A DNA stretch of 21,073 nucleotides from CAYMJM01 sp964391325 (GTDB lineage: Bacteria > Patescibacteriota > Dojkabacteria > B142 > JAFGMG01): assembly GCA_964391325.1 (NCBI GenBank), contig CAYMJM010000014.1:1-21073 (forward strand). Direction: 5' to 3'. The notes beneath the pieces are model-generated. The model saw only the letters and a list, made by a program, of their open reading frames with translations, searched no databases and had not been told where the DNA came from. The translations under genes and the position numbers were made by a program. How positions within the stretch are numbered: the stretch's first letter is position 1; each line of letters opens with the position of its first letter. Below are positions 1 through 7,274 of the stretch, in pieces.

Positions 1-87
1 CGGTGAGGGTGGGATTCGAACCCACGGTCCACTTGCGCGAACAACGGTTTTCAAGACCGTCGCTTTCGACCACTCAGCCACCTCACC
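1..87 (-). tRNA. tRNA-Ser (anticodon UGA)
   Basis: Read on the minus strand, the acceptor arm GGTGAGG (plus 81-87) pairs with CCTCACC (plus 2-8). The T arm carries GGTTCGAATCC and the anticodon loop is CTTGAAA, giving anticodon TGA, which reads UCA and related serine codons. A long variable arm lies between the anticodon and T arms, as expected for a class II tRNA such as tRNA-Ser. Base 1 of the window is the discriminator position, so whether CCA is encoded cannot be seen. Confidence 0.95.
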
Positions 88-142
88 ACTTTTTATTTTC
101 AATAATTGACTTAATAGTCGCTTTATTCTCCCTATAAGTCTA

Positions 143-171
143 ATTTTATCGTAAATACACTGCTGAATCAA
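143..171 (-). promoter_or_regulatory. Candidate promoter of the serine tRNA
   Basis: On the minus strand TTGATT (plus 166-171) is followed after a 17-bp spacer by TAAAAT (plus 143-148). This matches the sigma-70 type -35/-10 layout and points at the tRNA about 50 bases downstream. It is a consensus match by eye only. Confidence 0.45.
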
Positions 172-242
172 AGGACCTTCTAAATTTTCGTGTAATATTA
201 TAAACTTACTTTACGTTAAATTATAAAAGTATATTGCGTAGG

Positions 243-563
243 ATGACTGAAATTAGAGGTGGACACATAATAAACAACTATATACCTGACAGTTATAAAA
301 ATCCAAGTGTAGGTCGTATAGCTACTTTTGTCGATATAGGTGAATTCCGTACGCCTCTAAAAGTGAATAAAGATTGTCCTGCATTAACTAAAGAGCGGAG
401 AATACCAGACCCTATGGCGCTACTTATAGAAAAATCAGGATTACTGCTAGCGCGCTGTTTGACCTGTTCTCTTGATTGTAGAGCCGGACAGGAGGGGAAA
501 GCTGCTATGCCAGAAATTAATGAGATACAACAATTCAAAAAAGTATTTGAACAATACTATTAA
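243..563 (+). CDS. Hypothetical protein with a CxxCxxxC motif
   Basis: A 106-aa protein that I do not recognise. No signal peptide or membrane segment is visible, so it is probably cytoplasmic. A cysteine cluster CLTCSLDC lies in the C-terminal third, with another cysteine (KDCPAL) earlier; such a cluster could bind zinc or an iron-sulfur group, but that is inference. The ATG at 243 is preferred over an in-frame TTG at 234; neither has a Shine-Dalgarno sequence. It stands alone between the tRNA and the DsbA-like gene and is followed by a hairpin. A minus-strand frame in the same place lacks any such motif. Its reality rests on the open frame, the Cys motif and the adjacent hairpin. Confidence 0.6.
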   Translation: MTEIRGGHIINNYIPDSYKNPSVGRIATFVDIGEFRTPLKVNKDCPALTKERRIPDPMALLIEKSGLLLARCLTCSLDCRAGQEGKAAMPEINEIQQFKKVFEQYY

Positions 564-564
564 A

Positions 565-589
565 AAGAGCCCACAACAGAAGGGCTCTT
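565..589. terminator. Hairpin after the 106-aa hypothetical gene
   Basis: An 8-bp stem AAGAGCCC (565-572) / GGGCTCTT (582-589) with a 9-base loop begins just after the stop codon. On the plus strand it is followed by CTCAAGG rather than a T run, while a run of A precedes it, so the better T tract is on the minus strand. It may still stop plus-strand transcription inefficiently. Confidence 0.5.
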
Positions 590-675
590 CTCAAGGACAG
601 TATTAATACAGCTCAAAAAATTATATATTCATTATATCAGACCTTTGCTGTTTTAGCAACCAGGCTAATAGTACA

Positions 676-684
676 TGCTATAAT
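676..684 (+). promoter_or_regulatory. Extended -10 promoter of the DsbA-like gene
   Basis: TGCTATAAT is an extended -10 element with a perfect TATAAT at 679-684. No good -35 box lies 17 bases upstream, as expected for extended -10 promoters. A small inverted repeat TTGCT-gtttt-AGCAA (645-659) sits just upstream and could be an operator, though this is weak. Confidence 0.55.
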
Positions 685-710
685 AAATTTGTATTTATTA
701 AATTTAATAC

Positions 711-1379
711 ATGCCACGCCAAAAACTGAATGAAAATATGCCTCTCATTATAACTATTGTCGTTACAGTCCTTATTATTGCAGTTGGAATCGGCTTATTA
801 TCTCTGAGCTCAACAGATCAATTAAGCTCGGAGGAAAAAGAAAAAATATTAGTCAGAGATGATAGCCAGAAAGCAGGAAAGACGGATTCTGATATAACAC
901 TGGTTGAGTTCAGTGATTTTGAGTGCCCAGCATGTGCCACCTATTATCCCGAGTTGGCAAGAGTCAAAGAAACATACTCAGACAGGATTCAATTTGTATT
1001 TCGCCATTACCCCTTAAGATCTATTCATCCATTAGCACAAACAGCTGCTGAAGCAGCTGAATCTGCAGGAGCACAGCAGAAGTTTTGGGAATACCATAAT
1101 ATACTATTTGAGAAGCAAAACGAATGGAGTATATTAAACGAAAATGAAGCACAGCAGAAATTTATAACTTATGCTGAGGAAGTTGGAGTAGAGGACCTAG
1201 AGCTTTTTACATTTGACATAGAAAATGATACCTATACGGCAAAAGTCAATGCGGATTTCGACGATGCTGAAAAATTGAACGTGCAAGGTACTCCTACTGT
1301 ATTCATTAATGGGAAGAGAGCAGCTAATCCAACTTATGATCAAATTAGCGCAACGCTAGATGAGTTATTGACCGAATAG
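711..1379 (+). CDS. DsbA-like membrane-anchored thiol-disulfide oxidoreductase
   Basis: A 222-aa thioredoxin-fold protein of the DsbA / Thioredoxin_4 (BdbD-like) type. Residues 11-33 form an N-terminal membrane anchor, placing the catalytic domain outside the membrane. The active site CPAC is at residues 72-75, preceded by EFSDFE, and the cis-proline loop GTPTVF is at 193-198. The FWEYHNILF segment in the helical insertion is typical of the family. Its expected role is introducing disulfides into exported proteins. Several exported proteins in this window are cysteine-rich, notably the 1067-aa protein at 13921, making them plausible substrates. No DsbB or VKOR partner gene is visible here. 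Transcription probably starts at the extended -10 box and ends at the strong hairpin just downstream. Confidence 0.92.
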   Translation: MPRQKLNENMPLIITIVVTVLIIAVGIGLLSLSSTDQLSSEEKEKILVRDDSQKAGKTDSDITLVEFSDFECPACATYYPELARVKETYSDRIQFVFRHYPLRSIHPLAQTAAEAAESAGAQQKFWEYHNILFEKQNEWSILNENEAQQKFITYAEEVGVEDLELFTFDIENDTYTAKVNADFDDAEKLNVQGTPTVFINGKRAANPTYDQISATLDELLTE

Positions 1380-1397
1380 ATTTACTTCCTTCACTTT

Positions 1398-1425
1398 AAA
1401 AAGCGGCTCAGAGCCGCTTTTTTAC
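1398..1425 (+). terminator. Strong intrinsic terminator after the DsbA-like gene
   Basis: A GC-rich stem built from AAGCGGCT and AGCCGCTT, closed by a very short loop, is followed by a run of T (1418-1423). A matching A run precedes the stem, so it could also work on the minus strand. Confidence 0.85.
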
Positions 1426-1444
1426 AAATAAATGGATTTACCTT

Positions 1445-1494
1445 AAAAAGGCAAAAGGGTGAAGTGCTCACGATTTTTCATGAAAACTTCACCC
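1445..1494 (-). terminator. Intrinsic terminator of the 35-aa minus-strand mini-gene
   Basis: On the minus strand a 9-bp stem GGGTGAAGT (plus 1486-1494) / ACTTCACCC (plus 1457-1465) is followed by TTTTGCCTTTTT. The 20-base loop contains a perfect palindrome TTTTCATGAAAA (1474-1485) and the stop codon of the mini-gene. The T tract lies only on the minus side, which fixes the direction of transcription. Confidence 0.65.
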
Positions 1495-1585
1495 CTAGGA
1501 CAGTGCTTGCAAAGACACAAACAGTAAAAATAATGTTAAAAGTGCTATGACTATAGTAGCGTGTAGGAGGCTCTACTTCAATCAT
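1478..1585 (-). CDS. Predicted 35-aa single-pass membrane peptide
   Basis: A short frame opens with ATG at 1585 and ends with TGA at 1480-1478. The peptide starts MIEVEPPTRYYSHS and continues into one hydrophobic stretch (about residues 16-32) that could cross the membrane, ending in a short K-containing tail. AAGGAAA directly precedes the ATG, one of the few purine-rich leaders in the window. The stop lies in the loop of a minus-strand terminator whose T tract fits only this direction, and TATGATAAT (1622-1630) lies about 40 bases upstream as a possible -10. I do not recognise the peptide. The RNA itself could instead be the functional product. Confidence 0.5.
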   Translation of the reverse strand: MIEVEPPTRYYSHSTFNIIFTVCVFASTVLGVKFS

Positions 1586-1621
1586 TTTCCTTGTTGTTCG
1601 TACCGAAACCCGCAATCTATT

Positions 1622-1630
1622 ATTATCATA
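1622..1630 (-). promoter_or_regulatory. Possible -10 box for the 35-aa mini-gene
   Basis: Minus-strand TATGATAAT contains overlapping -10-like hexamers (TATGAT, GATAAT) about 37 bases upstream of the mini-gene start. No convincing -35 box is at the right distance. Confidence 0.3.
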
Positions 1631-1767
1631 CCCTAGATCTATTTATTATTCCTATCCTCAAAATATAACCAAACCCTATGTAGTCTCGTGAAACAATATA
1701 TTACAACTTCAACTAATTGAACTTTCCTCACAAAAACGATATCCTAAAAAGTAAGTTAATATACAGA

Positions 1768-2991
1768 ATGCAAAGAAAAAACTTTCCGCTTAAAACGCTA
1801 CTTATTGGTCTTTTACTAGGAATCACTTTGGTGTCCGCCGAAACTTTAACATCCGACAAGTACCAGATTTTAAACCCTTCAATAGAAGTGGGTGGAGGGA
1901 TAGCAGAGAGTACTAACTATAGTATTTTGTCTTCCATAGGAGACCCCACAAGTATCGCCAAGCTAGAAAGTACAAATTATAAATTAACAGGAGGAGTTCC
2001 GAGCTCCTTCCAAGCCAATGTTCCAATAGTACGTTGTTTTGAAACTGACAGTACAAGCACAGATACAGAATGTGCTATAAATACATCAGGTCTGCAAACG
2101 CTGTGTGGAAACCCTGGCTGCTATGACAGGGCCAGACTAGAGCTTGACGAACAGGACAATCCATATGACACCTTATATCTCGTAAAATTTACTGACATCA
2201 ACACAGGAGAGGCTTACTACTTACAGTCAGATCACAGTATAGCAACCACTTATGATATTAATGACTTCATGGATCAATGTGACATAGAGGGCATAGATAT
2301 TGATGGGCCAGACTGCGGTCCCGGAGGAGACAGGGAAAACACATCTTTACAGGAAATTAATATCTACGGCTTATCTCCTAATTCAACTTATATAGCTACA
2401 ATTTCAGCTCTACATGGAGATTTCACACAAAGTGAGTTCGGACCGGAGAAAGCAGCCTCAACTACCGATATAAGTATTGTGATGGACATAGATGTTTCTG
2501 ACACGAATGTTGAAACAGATCCTCCATACTCTATCAATATCAACCTGACAAGCATAGAAGCTACAACTGCTACAGATTCCATCTGGATAGATATTAGTAC
2601 TAACTTTGAACAAGGGGTAAACATATATAGTTCAAATATGAATAGTGGGCTACTAGAACCCAATACGAACACAAAGATCGAATCCCATAGTGAAGATCTA
2701 GATAATCCTGCAGATACAGACGGGGGATATGGGCTCAAAATTGCCTTTGTTACACAAGATACTTTGGGACCTCTAAAAACTGCAGGTAGCATATACCAAA
2801 CAACAGGTATTAATGAAGTTGGGCAACTTTCAACCACAAACTCGCTACTATTCTATACTGATACCGACAGTTCTTATGGACAAGTTACAGGAGGGAGAGC
2901 GCAAGTGCAGGTGAAGGCAAAATCAGCATTAGGGCACCCTGCTGGTACATATATAGATACAATCAGCTTTTATTGCACAACGAATTTATGA
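1768..2991 (+). CDS. Exported surface protein with FN3-like region, possibly WxL-like
   Basis: A 407-aa exported protein of unknown function. The ATG at 1768 is preferred to a TTG at 1717 because it places the signal peptide (MQRKNFPLKTLLIGLLLG...) at the N-terminus. After cleavage comes a twice-used motif, STNYSILSSIGDP and STNYKLTGGVPSS, of a kind I have seen in exported Patescibacteria proteins. A cysteine-bearing segment follows, then a fibronectin type III-like region (YGLSPNSTYIATIS). The C-terminal half is beta-rich and ends in HPAGTYIDTISFY, resembling the last strands of WxL surface domains, although no W-x-L motif is present. It overlaps the next gene by ATGA, implying coupled translation. 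No C-terminal anchor is visible. Confidence 0.75.
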   Translation: MQRKNFPLKTLLIGLLLGITLVSAETLTSDKYQILNPSIEVGGGIAESTNYSILSSIGDPTSIAKLESTNYKLTGGVPSSFQANVPIVRCFETDSTSTDTECAINTSGLQTLCGNPGCYDRARLELDEQDNPYDTLYLVKFTDINTGEAYYLQSDHSIATTYDINDFMDQCDIEGIDIDGPDCGPGGDRENTSLQEINIYGLSPNSTYIATISALHGDFTQSEFGPEKAASTTDISIVMDIDVSDTNVETDPPYSININLTSIEATTATDSIWIDISTNFEQGVNIYSSNMNSGLLEPNTNTKIESHSEDLDNPADTDGGYGLKIAFVTQDTLGPLKTAGSIYQTTGINEVGQLSTTNSLLFYTDTDSSYGQVTGGRAQVQVKAKSALGHPAGTYIDTISFYCTTNL

Positions 2992-3881
2992 AAAAGTTAC
3001 TAATTTTACTTACAGTAATTTTTATTATACTATCTGTCCCTGCAAAAGCTACAGCTGGGGTAATAATTTCCCCGGCAATACATGACTTGGAATCAGGAGA
3101 AACTTACCAGCTAAAAATTCGCAATAACGAAAACCAACAAGTTACTTTTGAAATAAAGCCATGGCTTTTCGATGAACAGGATAATCGCGTAATACCACTG
3201 TCACAGGCTAAAATGGATACTTTATTTGCTCCACTAATCGAAATATCAACAAACGAAATCACAGTAGATGCTGGCACCGAAGAAGAAATCAATATCTCAT
3301 TTAAAACCGAAGACTTAAATCCATCATATATCAATGGAGTCTCAATTTCTTCAAAAACTGGAGAAGGTCAACTAGCCATTAATTTTGTTGGGTCCAGCAT
3401 TTTTTTAAATAGGGGGGACAAACAGACAGAATCTATGTCACTGACGGCTAGCACGCACCCAAAGTTTATTTTAAATAATCATATAAAGGTTACCTACGGT
3501 CTGCAAAATACAGGAGAGTATATTTCCAAACTGTCAGGAGAAATCAAAATAACCGACAAGGAGGGGACGCTGCTAACAACTATCCCTATTACTCCTGATA
3601 TTAATACAAACTTAAAACGGAACAAGTCTATAGAGAAAGAATTTAATTATAAACTACCCGTTGACGGCCTATTTGATGAATTGATTACAAAATATAAAAT
3701 CAATCTACAGGTTACAAGCAACACAGGCAATAGCTATCAAGCAGACACAGAAGTGTACTATATTAACCCCTTAATCCCGATAGGATCAATAGCAATAATA
3801 TTACTCATTACACTTATTCTTCTAAGCTCCAGAAGAAAGACTAAGACTATAAATGAAGCTCCTGAGAGAGAAAGAGCCTAG
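2988..3881 (+). CDS. Exported protein resembling a WxL-interacting protein (DUF916-like)
   Basis: A 297-aa protein with a signal peptide (MKKLLILLTVIFIIL..., cut near AKATA), two beta domains, one C-terminal membrane helix (about residues 258-278) and a basic cytoplasmic tail containing SSRRKTK. This is the layout of WxL-interacting proteins: a first domain opening with GVIISPAIHDLESGETY, then a second after THPKFILNN. Family membership is inferred from layout and short motifs only. The start at 2988 is chosen because its ATG overlaps the TGA of the upstream gene; an in-frame ATG at 2973 would add five residues before the signal peptide. The last 35 bases overlap the convergent gene on the minus strand. 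Confidence 0.7.
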   Translation: MKKLLILLTVIFIILSVPAKATAGVIISPAIHDLESGETYQLKIRNNENQQVTFEIKPWLFDEQDNRVIPLSQAKMDTLFAPLIEISTNEITVDAGTEEEINISFKTEDLNPSYINGVSISSKTGEGQLAINFVGSSIFLNRGDKQTESMSLTASTHPKFILNNHIKVTYGLQNTGEYISKLSGEIKITDKEGTLLTTIPITPDINTNLKRNKSIEKEFNYKLPVDGLFDELITKYKINLQVTSNTGNSYQADTEVYYINPLIPIGSIAIILLITLILLSSRRKTKTINEAPERERA

Positions 3882-4287
3882 TTATATTACCCCCATCCAG
3901 AACCCGTGCTTCAATGTTGACTGTTTTATTTTCAGTGTTTAGTAGGTCATTGATTATTCGCAATTTACATTCATCAGCACATATAACTGGCTCGGCAATA
4001 TACTCAGGTTTCTCCTCAACCCTTTGAACTACAGAGAATTCACAGTTTTCATGGCAGACTGACTTTAAACTGGCCGGCATGACGAAAGATAAATAAAAAT
4101 CTCCAGTGAATTCCTCATGAACCTGCACTTCACCTATATCAATATTTTCAAGGGTCCCAGGCTGTTCCGTTTTATCATTAAACTTCAAAACAGCAATAGT
4201 GTAAAGCTGAAACAGAGCCAGGAACATCAAAATTATCAAAAATAAATAACTAGTATATTTTGTAACACGCACATTATCGATTTTCAT
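3847..4287 (-). CDS. Hypothetical membrane-anchored protein with two CX3C motifs
   Basis: A 146-aa protein with an N-terminal membrane helix (about residues 13-33) and an extracytoplasmic domain of roughly 110 residues, probably beta-rich. Four cysteines occur as two CX3C pairs, CHENC and CADEC, suggesting two disulfides or one crossed pair; metal binding is possible but less likely outside the cell. I do not recognise the family. Its 3' end overlaps the convergent DUF916-like gene by 35 bases. The -10 box TATAAT at 4329-4334 on the minus strand lies about 40 bases upstream of its ATG. Confidence 0.7.
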   Translation of the reverse strand: MKIDNVRVTKYTSYLFLIILMFLALFQLYTIAVLKFNDKTEQPGTLENIDIGEVQVHEEFTGDFYLSFVMPASLKSVCHENCEFSVVQRVEEKPEYIAEPVICADECKLRIINDLLNTENKTVNIEARVLDGGNITRLFLSQELHL

Positions 4288-4328
4288 TGGACAAGCAATA
4301 ATCAGTATTAGTAAAATTATCTTCCTAA

Positions 4329-4338
4329 ATTATATAAC
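4329..4338. promoter_or_regulatory. Overlapping divergent -10 elements
   Basis: The sequence ATTATATAAC reads TATAAT on the minus strand (4329-4334), facing the 146-aa gene, and TATAAC on the plus strand (4333-4338), 13 bases before the 34-aa peptide gene. The plus-strand transcript would have almost no leader. Neither side has a clear -35 box. Confidence 0.45.
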
Positions 4339-4351
4339 TTACTACTAAATT

Positions 4352-4456
4352 ATGAAATTAACTAAAAATAGAAAAAAGATAATATGGTGGATCATAACCA
4401 TAGTTGTCCTATTCAGCATAATTATCGTACCTATCTTTAGCTTAATGCTTATATAA
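4352..4456 (+). CDS. Predicted 34-aa membrane peptide upstream of recG
   Basis: A short frame opens at ATG 4352 and ends with TAA at 4454-4456. The peptide has a basic start (MKLTKNRKK), two tryptophans at the interface, then a strongly hydrophobic stretch of about 23 residues, so it should be a single-pass membrane protein with its N-terminus inside. Its stop is separated by one base from the TTG start of recG, so the two are probably translated together. A -10-like TATAAC lies just upstream. I know of no function. The classic basic-then-hydrophobic composition argues against a chance frame. Confidence 0.6.
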   Translation: MKLTKNRKKIIWWIITIVVLFSIIIVPIFSLMLI

Positions 4457-4457
4457 A

Positions 4458-6437
4458 TTGAAACTAGATGACCCAATCTCAACAATTCCATTAGTCGGCC
4501 CCAAGTATCAAAAAATCTTAAAAAGACTGGAGATCGAAACCATAAAGGATCTCATAACTTATTTCCCACGAAATTATTTTGATTCTTCTAAAATTCACAC
4601 AATTAATGAACTTAGCAGACAAGAAAAGAAGACATTTAAAGCTGTCATAACAGACTTCAAGGCCACTAGAACCAAAAAAAAGAACTTCACTATTCAAACA
4701 GCTATTGCAGCAGATAAAGACGACGCCGTTGAGATTATTTGGTTTAATCAACCCTTTCTAAAAAACACTATAAAGATAGGTGAAGAATATATTTTCTCAG
4801 GCAAGCTAAGTTCGAAAAGCTACAAACCACAAGTGCAATCTCCTGAATTTGAACAGGTCAAAGAACAACAAGTTCACCTTGGCCTACTGACTCCAATTTA
4901 TCCTTTGACAGAAGGGATTTCAGGGAAATGGTTGCGAAGTAGAATAAAATGGGTAGTTGATAAATTGGATTATATAGTAGATTTAAATGAGCACTTACCC
5001 AAAACGATCATCAACAAATACAAACTTGAACCAATAAAGTTTGCCGTTAACCAAATACATTTTCCAGATAATCGAACAAACCTGGCAAAAGCTAGACGGA
5101 GAATCGCGTTCGATGAGCTTCTTAAGATTCAGATGCAAATCCAGAAACAAAAACAAACAAATAGAAGGCTAAGGGCAAAGCAAATCTCCCTAAACAATAA
5201 GTTATTGGAAGAATTAATTTCGAGCTTTGGATTTGATTTGACAAACGACCAACATAAAGCAGTCAAAGAAATAGCCCAAGATTTATCTAAACCCAGTCCA
5301 ATGAACAGATTGCTGAGCGGAGATGTAGGGAGCGGGAAAACGATCGTCGCTATAGCTGCCGCATTGCTTACTGCAAAAACAGGATATCAAACCGCAATTT
5401 TGGCCCCAACAACAGTATTGGCAGACCAGCATTTTAAGTCATTTACTAATTTACTTAAGCCGTTCGGTATCTCTACAAAATTGGTTTCCAGTAATTCCAC
5501 AAAGAAGGACACAAAAAGTGCACAAGTTATTATTGGCACACAAGCTATCCTGTTTCAAAAAACAGAGCTATTCGCAGACCTGGCCCTAGTAGTTGTAGAT
5601 GAACAGCATAGATTCGGAGTAGAGCAGAGGGAGAGTCTTGTAAAATCTTTTACTGATCCTAAAACAAAAACTTCTGTTCATCTGCTAAATATGACAGCTA
5701 CTCCAATACCAAGAACGCTGGCTCTGACATTGTTTGGCGACCTCGAGGTTAGTGCGATCAAACAAAAGCCCAGAGCAAGGAAGCCGACCAAAACATATAT
5801 AGTTCCAGAGGAGAAAAGAGAAGATGCTGTAAAGTGGATTGATACTAAAGCTAAACAAGGTATACAAATATTTTGGATCACTCCATTGATAGAAGAGAGC
5901 GACAAGCTTGAAGTAGCTTCGGTGAAAAAGACTTATAGCGCACTCACAGATAGGTTAAAAGAACTTAACATTGAACTCCTACATGGACAGATAAAGCCTC
6001 AGGCTAAGCAGAATCTATTAGAGAAATTTAGGGATTTCGACAAAAATCACATACATATGCTAGTTTCCACTTCAGTTATCGAAGTTGGCATAGACATTCC
6101 CAATGCAAATATTATTGTTATAGAAGGAGCAGAAAGATTTGGTTTGGCACAACTACATCAACTTAGAGGTAGGGTAGGCAGATCTTCCCAGGACTCATGG
6201 TGTTTCCTGTTCACTTCTGAAGTACCAGAAGGAGATTTGAGGGCACGGCTTGAGTATTTTGCAAAAAAGAAAGATGGCTTTAAACTGGCCGAGTACGATT
6301 TACAAAGACGCGGTCCGGGAGAGGTATATGGCACGCGTCAGTCTGGGATTCCAGAGCTGAAAGTAGCAAACATTTTCGACTTGGAATTAGTTAAAACTAC
6401 CAGACAAGCGGCACAAGAACTCTTAGGCAGCCAATGA
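4458..6437 (+). CDS. recG: ATP-dependent DNA helicase RecG
   Basis: RecG remodels stalled replication forks and branched recombination intermediates, driving branch migration with ATP. The 659-aa protein has an N-terminal wedge/OB region (about 1-150), Walker A GDVGSGKT at 288-295, the DEQH box at 381-384, TATPIPRT at 413-420, QLRGRVGR (motif VI) at 568-575 and the RecG-type RRGPGEVYGTRQSG segment ending at 630. Length is close to the usual 670-700 residues. Translation starts at a TTG one base after the stop of the 34-aa membrane peptide; the residues that follow (LDDPISTIPLVGPKY) match the expected N-terminus of RecG, supporting this start. It ends in two consecutive TGA codons. Confidence 0.97.
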   Translation: MKLDDPISTIPLVGPKYQKILKRLEIETIKDLITYFPRNYFDSSKIHTINELSRQEKKTFKAVITDFKATRTKKKNFTIQTAIAADKDDAVEIIWFNQPFLKNTIKIGEEYIFSGKLSSKSYKPQVQSPEFEQVKEQQVHLGLLTPIYPLTEGISGKWLRSRIKWVVDKLDYIVDLNEHLPKTIINKYKLEPIKFAVNQIHFPDNRTNLAKARRRIAFDELLKIQMQIQKQKQTNRRLRAKQISLNNKLLEELISSFGFDLTNDQHKAVKEIAQDLSKPSPMNRLLSGDVGSGKTIVAIAAALLTAKTGYQTAILAPTTVLADQHFKSFTNLLKPFGISTKLVSSNSTKKDTKSAQVIIGTQAILFQKTELFADLALVVVDEQHRFGVEQRESLVKSFTDPKTKTSVHLLNMTATPIPRTLALTLFGDLEVSAIKQKPRARKPTKTYIVPEEKREDAVKWIDTKAKQGIQIFWITPLIEESDKLEVASVKKTYSALTDRLKELNIELLHGQIKPQAKQNLLEKFRDFDKNHIHMLVSTSVIEVGIDIPNANIIVIEGAERFGLAQLHQLRGRVGRSSQDSWCFLFTSEVPEGDLRARLEYFAKKKDGFKLAEYDLQRRGPGEVYGTRQSGIPELKVANIFDLELVKTTRQAAQELLGSQ

Positions 6438-6443
6438 TGAATT

Positions 6444-6475
6444 CTCAGGCTAGAACCTGAGTCTTGAAATTTTTA
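6444..6475 (+). terminator. Weak terminator or attenuator between recG and uppP
   Basis: A 6-bp stem CTCAGG (6444-6449) / CCTGAG (6456-6461) with a 6-base loop is followed by TCTTGAAATTTTTATT. The T tract is offset from the stem, so termination is likely partial. Confidence 0.4.
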
Positions 6476-6488
6476 TTACAAATCAATA

Positions 6489-7274
6489 ATGCTAGAAGCA
6501 CTAATTCTGGGTATCATACAAGGAATCACCGAATTCATTCCAGTCTCGAGCTCAGGTCATCTTATACTTGCCCCTCAGTTACTTGACATGCAAGAACATT
6601 CCACTGCATTTGATGTAATGCTTCATGGAGGGACTTTACTAGCCTTATTACTCTATTACAGGAAATATTTGTTCAGGCTACTAACACGAATTTTTCAAGA
6701 AAAACAGGCACAGATTTTCGTAGCAAAAATACTAATTGCGATAATTCCTGCAGGCATTATTGGTTTTTTATTCGAGGAACGAATTGATGAATTATTCAAA
6801 AGCAATTTAATAGTAGCATTTATGCTCATAAGTATCGGACTTCTCATGATAGTAGCAGACTATGTATACAAGAGCCGGAAACGAGAGGAAGAGGTCGAAA
6901 GCACCTCAATCAGGCAAGCTTTTCTAGTAGGTATACTTCATCCATTATCACTCATCCGAGGCACTTCTAGATCAGGAATAACTATACTAGCAGGTCTTAG
7001 CCAAGGTATGAGTCTAAAACAAGCTACCAATTTTTCGTTTCTCATAGGTATCCCGCTCATTGCAGGAGCAGTCCTATCTCATTTCATAGGACTTTTACAA
7101 GGGGATTTGATTGAAGAGTCCATAAGCCAACTTGCTGTTGGTTTTGTAGCTGCTTTCGTATCCGGCTTAATTGCAATAGATTTTATGTTAAATAAAATAA
7201 ACAAATTTGGTCTTAGGTTATTTGGGATATATCGTATCATTCTAGGTATTTTTGTAATTATAATGTTACTATGA
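6489..7274 (+). CDS. uppP: Undecaprenyl-diphosphate phosphatase (UppP/BacA)
   Basis: An integral membrane enzyme that dephosphorylates undecaprenyl diphosphate to recycle the lipid carrier for peptidoglycan and other envelope polymers; it also confers bacitracin tolerance. The 261-aa protein has the catalytic QGITE (11-15), PVSSSGH (18-24), LHGGT (45-49) and a phosphate-binding GTSRSG (158-163), with about seven hydrophobic helices. Length matches the family. The residue before GTSRSG is Arg (LIRGTSRSG) where most members have Pro, a small oddity. Its TGA stop overlaps the ATG of the methyltransferase gene (ATGA, 7271-7274), implying coupled translation. Confidence 0.96.
   Translation: MLEALILGIIQGITEFIPVSSSGHLILAPQLLDMQEHSTAFDVMLHGGTLLALLLYYRKYLFRLLTRIFQEKQAQIFVAKILIAIIPAGIIGFLFEERIDELFKSNLIVAFMLISIGLLMIVADYVYKSRKREEEVESTSIRQAFLVGILHPLSLIRGTSRSGITILAGLSQGMSLKQATNFSFLIGIPLIAGAVLSHFIGLLQGDLIEESISQLAVGFVAAFVSGLIAIDFMLNKINKFGLRLFGIYRIILGIFVIIMLL

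Noticed and set aside
1426..1767. A known structured RNA (6S, SRP RNA or tmRNA) in the largest gap
   Set aside because: I found no tmRNA tag or tRNA-like ends and no SRP GNRA core; the hairpin with its T tract is better explained as the terminator of a small minus-strand gene.
2388..2837. 149-aa open frame on the minus strand
   Set aside because: It lies wholly inside the exported protein gene on the plus strand, has no recognisable motif, and the plus-strand frame has a signal peptide and coupled downstream gene.
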